From positions 1-19,248 of the forward strand of contig JANXSE010000057.1 of assembly GCA_025356695.1 (NCBI GenBank): a DNA stretch of 19,248 nt, written 5' to 3'. The DNA comes from Betaproteobacteria bacterium. GTDB taxonomy: Bacteria; Pseudomonadota; Gammaproteobacteria; Burkholderiales; SG8-41. Positions 16,909 through 19,248 of the stretch are shown in pieces (within the stretch, counting starts at the first letter, position 1; the number at the start of each line of letters is the position of its first letter). The notes beneath the pieces were generated by a model that was not told the DNA's origin, searched no databases, and saw only the letters and a program-made list of their open reading frames with translations. Made by a program: the position numbers and the translations under genes.

Positions 16909-17667
16909 ATGCGCAAAGCCCGCGGCAACACCGGCAGCCTGTCCCGCATTCATGTGGAAGACACCCTCGCGCCGGGCGCGCAATTCGCGTTGCCCGCTGC
17001 CGCCGCGCATCATCTGTCGCGGGTGCTGCGCGCTTCAATTGACGACCACGTCACGGTGTTCAACGGCGGCCTCGAATTCGACGCCGCCATCACCCACATC
17101 GACAAGCACGGCGTCAGCGTCAAGCTCGGCGCCGGCGCGGCGGTCAGCCGCGAGTCGCCGCTGCCCTGTACGCTGGTGCAGGCGATCTCCAGCGGCGAGC
17201 GCATGGACTACACGCTGCAGAAAGCGGTCGAACTCGGCGTTGCCGCGATGCAACCGATCTACAGCGAACGCAGCATCGTGCGTCTCGACGAGCGCCGCAC
17301 CGGCACGCGGCTCGCACACTGGCGGCAGGTCGCGACCTCCGCCTGCGAGCAATGCGGCCGCAACGCAGTGCCGCAGGTGTTCGAGCCGTTGGCGATGATC
17401 GACTGGTTCGCGTCGCTCGACGCCGCGCCGACAGAGGGCCTGCGCTTGTTGATGTCGCCGACCGCCACGCAACGCCTGCATGATCTGCCGCGTCCCGCGG
17501 CCGTCATGCTGTTCGCCGGCCCCGAGGGCGGCTTCAGCGAGAATGAAATCGAACTCGCGCTGCAGCGCGGCTTCAGCGCCGTGCGCCTCGGCCCGCGCAT
17601 CCTGCGCACCGAAACCGCCGCGCTGGCGGCGCTGGCGGCGATGAATACGTTGTGGGGGGATTTCTGA
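16909..17667 (+). CDS. rsmE: 16S rRNA (uracil-1498-N3)-methyltransferase RsmE
   Basis: SPOUT-class enzyme that methylates U1498 of 16S rRNA with S-adenosylmethionine. From the ATG at 16909 it has 252 residues; the family norm is about 245. It has an N-terminal PUA-like part (LSRIHVEDTL...HHLSRVLRA, 11-42) and the trefoil-knot SAM-binding segments: FAGPEGGFSENEIE (202-214) and LGPRILRTETAALAAL (227-242). The helix SACEQCGRNAVPQV (144-157) is also conserved in RsmE. An upstream in-frame ATG at 16840 lies inside phr and would add 23 non-homologous residues, so it is rejected. No strong ribosome-binding site precedes 16909. After its stop the conserved gene block ends and the repeat-bounded region begins. 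Confidence 0.94.
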   Translation: MRKARGNTGSLSRIHVEDTLAPGAQFALPAAAAHHLSRVLRASIDDHVTVFNGGLEFDAAITHIDKHGVSVKLGAGAAVSRESPLPCTLVQAISSGERMDYTLQKAVELGVAAMQPIYSERSIVRLDERRTGTRLAHWRQVATSACEQCGRNAVPQVFEPLAMIDWFASLDAAPTEGLRLLMSPTATQRLHDLPRPAAVMLFAGPEGGFSENEIELALQRGFSAVRLGPRILRTETAALAALAAMNTLWGDF

Positions 17668-17728
17668 CGGGGTGTTGATTGCGTGTTCGGCGCGATGCGC
17701 TTATTGCGTACTACGCGCGCTAAAACTT

Positions 17729-17745
17729 AATTGATGCTGACCCCC
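17729..17745 (+). repeat. Short interspersed repeat, copy 1 (left side)
   Basis: AATTGATGCTGACCCCC. It shares TTGATGCTGACCCC exactly with copy 2 and, in reverse complement, with copy 4. The flank after the C-run (ATGGC) differs from the TTTGA of the other copies. It is the outermost left copy, 61 bases past the rsmE stop. Confidence 0.75.
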
Positions 17746-17840
17746 ATGGCACTGAGGCGTGGCAGGCCTGAGGGCGGCAAGGGAATGGCGCAGCGGCCGG
17801 AAGCGCAATCGGAGTTTGGGTTTGGATGGGGAGGTCGTGG

Positions 17841-17871
17841 TGAAAAAGTTTATTGATGCTGACCCCTTTGA
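17841..17871 (+). repeat. Short interspersed repeat, copy 2 (left side, tandem unit 1)
   Basis: A 31-base unit beginning TGAAAAAGTTTATTGATGCT and ending GACCCCTTTGA. It is repeated at 17881-17911 with a single base change, a 40-base period. The core TTGATGCTGACCCCTTTGA is the reverse complement of the copy at the end of the lipoprotein gene. Confidence 0.8.
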
Positions 17872-17880
17872 CCGTTTGAT

Positions 17881-17911
17881 TGAAAAAGTTTATTGATGCT
17901 GCCCCCTTTGA
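17881..17911 (+). repeat. Short interspersed repeat, copy 3 (left side, tandem unit 2)
   Basis: Same 31-base unit as copy 2 with one difference, GCCCCC in place of GACCCC. It lies 54 bases upstream of the lipoprotein start codon. Confidence 0.8.
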
Positions 17912-17965
17912 TGCTATTGATTTCTTTGATTTCATGTTCCCTAACAATCAGCAGGAGCAAACAGC

Positions 17966-19153
17966 ATGAAAACTCAAATGCGGAAGCGATTTGTTGTTCT
18001 CCTCGGGATTGTTGGTCTGACGCTGGCCGGTTGCACGCCGAACCTCGGACAAAATGCGCGCTATGGCATGTATGGAGGGCAACAGCAGCGCTCGTCGCTT
18101 AGTGTTGAGAAACCGTTCACACTTGCTGAGACATTCCTGGGTATGCGGTGGTTTCCCGCACATGTACGATTTTCACCGGATGACAGCAATTTGCTGGTTA
18201 GCCTTTGTCATATTAATCCGCAACGAAGCGATGTGTGTCGAATCGGGCGTTATTACCTTGCGAGTCAGCAATGGGAAGTCCTGCCCTTTGAGGATAAACG
18301 CACTTACCGCTGGCCAACTTATACGCCAGACGGCAAGTGGATAGTGTTCAGCACCGGGCCGTGCGACGAGCAGTACCGCTGTTCAATTGGCGATTACGTT
18401 TTGGCGCGCATGCCGTCGGATGGGGCGCGGATGGAGGTGGTGGCTGACACGATTGCACGCGAGCCGAGTTTTGCACCTGATGGCAAGAAGCTAGTGTATT
18501 GGAAGTTGCGCCCACGTGTTGAGCACCTGTATGAAATGGACTGGGAAACGCGGCAGGAACGGGAATTGGTCAATATGGCCAGTGCGCCGGCGAGTGAAAC
18601 AGGGCGCCCATTTCTAATAGAGGATGGAAAGGCAGTCGCATTTTACGGTCGTATCAACGTCGGATTTGAGCATCGAGGGTTGATTCGGTTTGACATTGCA
18701 GATAGACCGTTGCGATCGGCTTATGACCTTGACCGCCTTAAAGTAATTTGGCCCGGAAGAAAATCCGACGTACCGCACTCTGGGGTCGCAGATGTATTCG
18801 ATATTGCGCAAGATGGCAGGCTCCTATTTCGAGCGCGTATCAGTGACATAAAGCCAAATGGAGGAGATTGGGCCGCCCTCTTTTTGGGGACGCCGCGAGT
18901 CGATGCTTCTGATGATACGACCGCATTCGATGTTCAAAGTTGTTTTGCGGCGACTATCGCCTTTAATGGTAAGAAAGTTGCGTTTCTGAAAGGAGGAACC
19001 TCAGGTGGAGTTCATCCACCTGATGCTCGGTTAGGGCTAATTGGTGTCGGCGAATGGGAGAGCGAAGAAGTGTATGTTGATTGGCCAAGACTCGAGCTCA
19101 AATCAGGCCGCATTTATAGCGCAAACCAAATCAAAGGGGTCAGCATCAATTGA
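17966..19153 (+). CDS. Predicted lipoprotein with PD40/TolB-like beta-propeller repeats
   Basis: A 395-residue protein of unknown function. Residues 1-22 form a lipoprotein signal (KRFVVLLGIVGLTLAGC), with lipobox LAGC and lipidated Cys23, so it is probably anchored in the envelope facing the periplasm. The mature part has several PD40-like blades with the pattern F/Y-x-PDGK-x-L/I-V: VRFSPDDSNLLVS (about 67), YTPDGKWIVFS (about 119), FAPDGKKLVYW (about 168), DIAQDGRLLF and IAFNGKKVAFL. This suggests a six-blade propeller like TolB C-terminal domains, usually used for binding. The ATG has an AGGAG site eight bases upstream. The gene looks more AT-rich than its neighbours. Its last residues IKGVSIN and the stop are encoded by a right-hand repeat copy, so the original C terminus may have been replaced. 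No recognisable partner genes are present. Confidence 0.8.
   Translation: MKTQMRKRFVVLLGIVGLTLAGCTPNLGQNARYGMYGGQQQRSSLSVEKPFTLAETFLGMRWFPAHVRFSPDDSNLLVSLCHINPQRSDVCRIGRYYLASQQWEVLPFEDKRTYRWPTYTPDGKWIVFSTGPCDEQYRCSIGDYVLARMPSDGARMEVVADTIAREPSFAPDGKKLVYWKLRPRVEHLYEMDWETRQERELVNMASAPASETGRPFLIEDGKAVAFYGRINVGFEHRGLIRFDIADRPLRSAYDLDRLKVIWPGRKSDVPHSGVADVFDIAQDGRLLFRARISDIKPNGGDWAALFLGTPRVDASDDTTAFDVQSCFAATIAFNGKKVAFLKGGTSGGVHPPDARLGLIGVGEWESEEVYVDWPRLELKSGRIYSANQIKGVSIN
19129..19152 (-). repeat. Short interspersed repeat, copy 4 (right side, inverted)
   Basis: The plus strand reads TCAAAGGGGTCAGCATCAAT from 19131, the exact reverse complement of the copy 2 core. It overlaps the last codons of the lipoprotein gene, and its edge provides the TGA stop at 19151-19153. 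Confidence 0.8.
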
Positions 19154-19170
19154 TCTCTTGAGATAAGCCC

Positions 19171-19245
19171 ATGCCACGTCGCCCCCGCATCAAACTCCCA
19201 GATATTCCCCAGCACGTCGTGCAGCAATCAAAGGGGTCAGCATAA
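19171..19245 (+). pseudogene. Truncated N-terminal stub of a REP-associated Y1 (HUH) transposase
   Basis: An ATG at 19171 opens a 24-codon frame. Its first 19 residues, MPRRPRIKLPDIPQHVVQQ, resemble the N terminus of REP-associated tyrosine transposases (TnpA-REP/RAYT, IS200-like Y1_Tnp family), which commonly begin MPRRxR and then have a G/DIPxHVxxRG motif. At the point where the family usually continues with RGNNR, the sequence changes into a copy of the interspersed repeat, which encodes SKGSA and a stop. The catalytic HUH motif and tyrosine are missing, so the stub cannot be active. Identification rests on a very short stretch and is recalled from the family pattern, not from a search. 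Sequence beyond 19248 could still hold the remainder. Confidence 0.55.
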
Positions 19246-19248
19246 ATG
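19227..19248 (-). repeat. Short interspersed repeat, copy 5 (right side, at window edge)
   Basis: The plus strand reads ATCAAAGGGGTCAGCATAAA from 19227. It has the same orientation as copy 4, with one change in the core (CATAAA for CATCAA). It interrupts the transposase-like stub. The copy may extend beyond the window. Confidence 0.75.

Larger units (their letters stand above)
17668..17965. other. Gene-free spacer carrying the left-hand repeats
   Basis: These 298 bases hold three same-orientation copies of the TTGATGCTGACCCC repeat, described separately. Between the first and second copies (17746-17840) is about 95 bases of GC-rich unique sequence in which I see no gene or hairpin. After the third copy, 17913-17952 is AT-rich and could contain the promoter of the lipoprotein gene, though no convincing -35/-10 pair was found. 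Confidence 0.6.

Noticed and set aside
17841..17911. CRISPR-like direct repeats
   Set aside because: Only two units, separated by 9 bases, and the core occurs inverted elsewhere; no spacer array or cas genes.
17720..17947. 75-codon minus-strand frame in the spacer before the lipoprotein gene
   Set aside because: Its translation is mostly read from the three repeat copies (KGAASIN, KGVSIN, GSASIKF) and shows no protein-like feature.

Overview
The window is a GC-rich chromosomal segment, most likely from a betaproteobacterium. This is inferred from the sequence character of ThiC, GlnA, NtrB/NtrC and oligopeptidase A, and from the yqgE-ruvX-pyrR-pyrB-pyrC' order known in beta- and some gammaproteobacteria. 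No rRNA, tRNA or CRISPR array was found. Almost all of the window is conserved housekeeping DNA. The last 1.5 kb is different.

Layout. Positions 1-237 hold the 3' end of thiC, closed by a strong terminator. Then come uppP (undecaprenyl pyrophosphate phosphatase) and an MFS transporter, both rightward, meeting a leftward rhodanese gene end to end. From 3.1 to 7.7 kb is a nitrogen-control block: glnA, a small secreted DUF4124 coiled-coil protein, ntrB and ntrC. Two sigma-54-type promoters can be read here. One lies before glnA with upstream NtrC-type dyads, the other directly before ntrB. Together they suggest an autoregulated NtrBC circuit driving glutamine synthetase. From 7.7 to 11.3 kb, leftward, are xthA, a secreted DUF4124-glutaredoxin fusion, and prlC (oligopeptidase A).

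From 15.2 down to 11.3 kb runs a leftward operon yqgE-ruvX-pyrR-pyrB-pyrC' with a good sigma-70 promoter at 15269-15297. Its last gene is a dihydroorotase homologue that has lost the HxH zinc motif and other ligands. It is therefore predicted to be a noncatalytic partner of aspartate transcarbamoylase (pyrB), as described for Pseudomonas PyrC'/PyrX. Diverging from yqgE are phr (DNA photolyase) and rsmE (16S rRNA m3U1498 methyltransferase).

From 17.7 kb to the end the base composition becomes more AT-rich. A lipoprotein gene with PD40/TolB-like propeller repeats is bracketed by five copies of a short repeat with core TTGATGCTGACCCC. Three copies lie to the left in one orientation and two to the right in the other. 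The right-hand repeat supplies the last codons and stop of the lipoprotein. Just beyond it is a 19-codon stub resembling the N terminus of a REP-associated Y1 (HUH) transposase, cut off by the fifth repeat copy. This looks like a repeat-bounded accessory cassette and is the least conventional part of the window.
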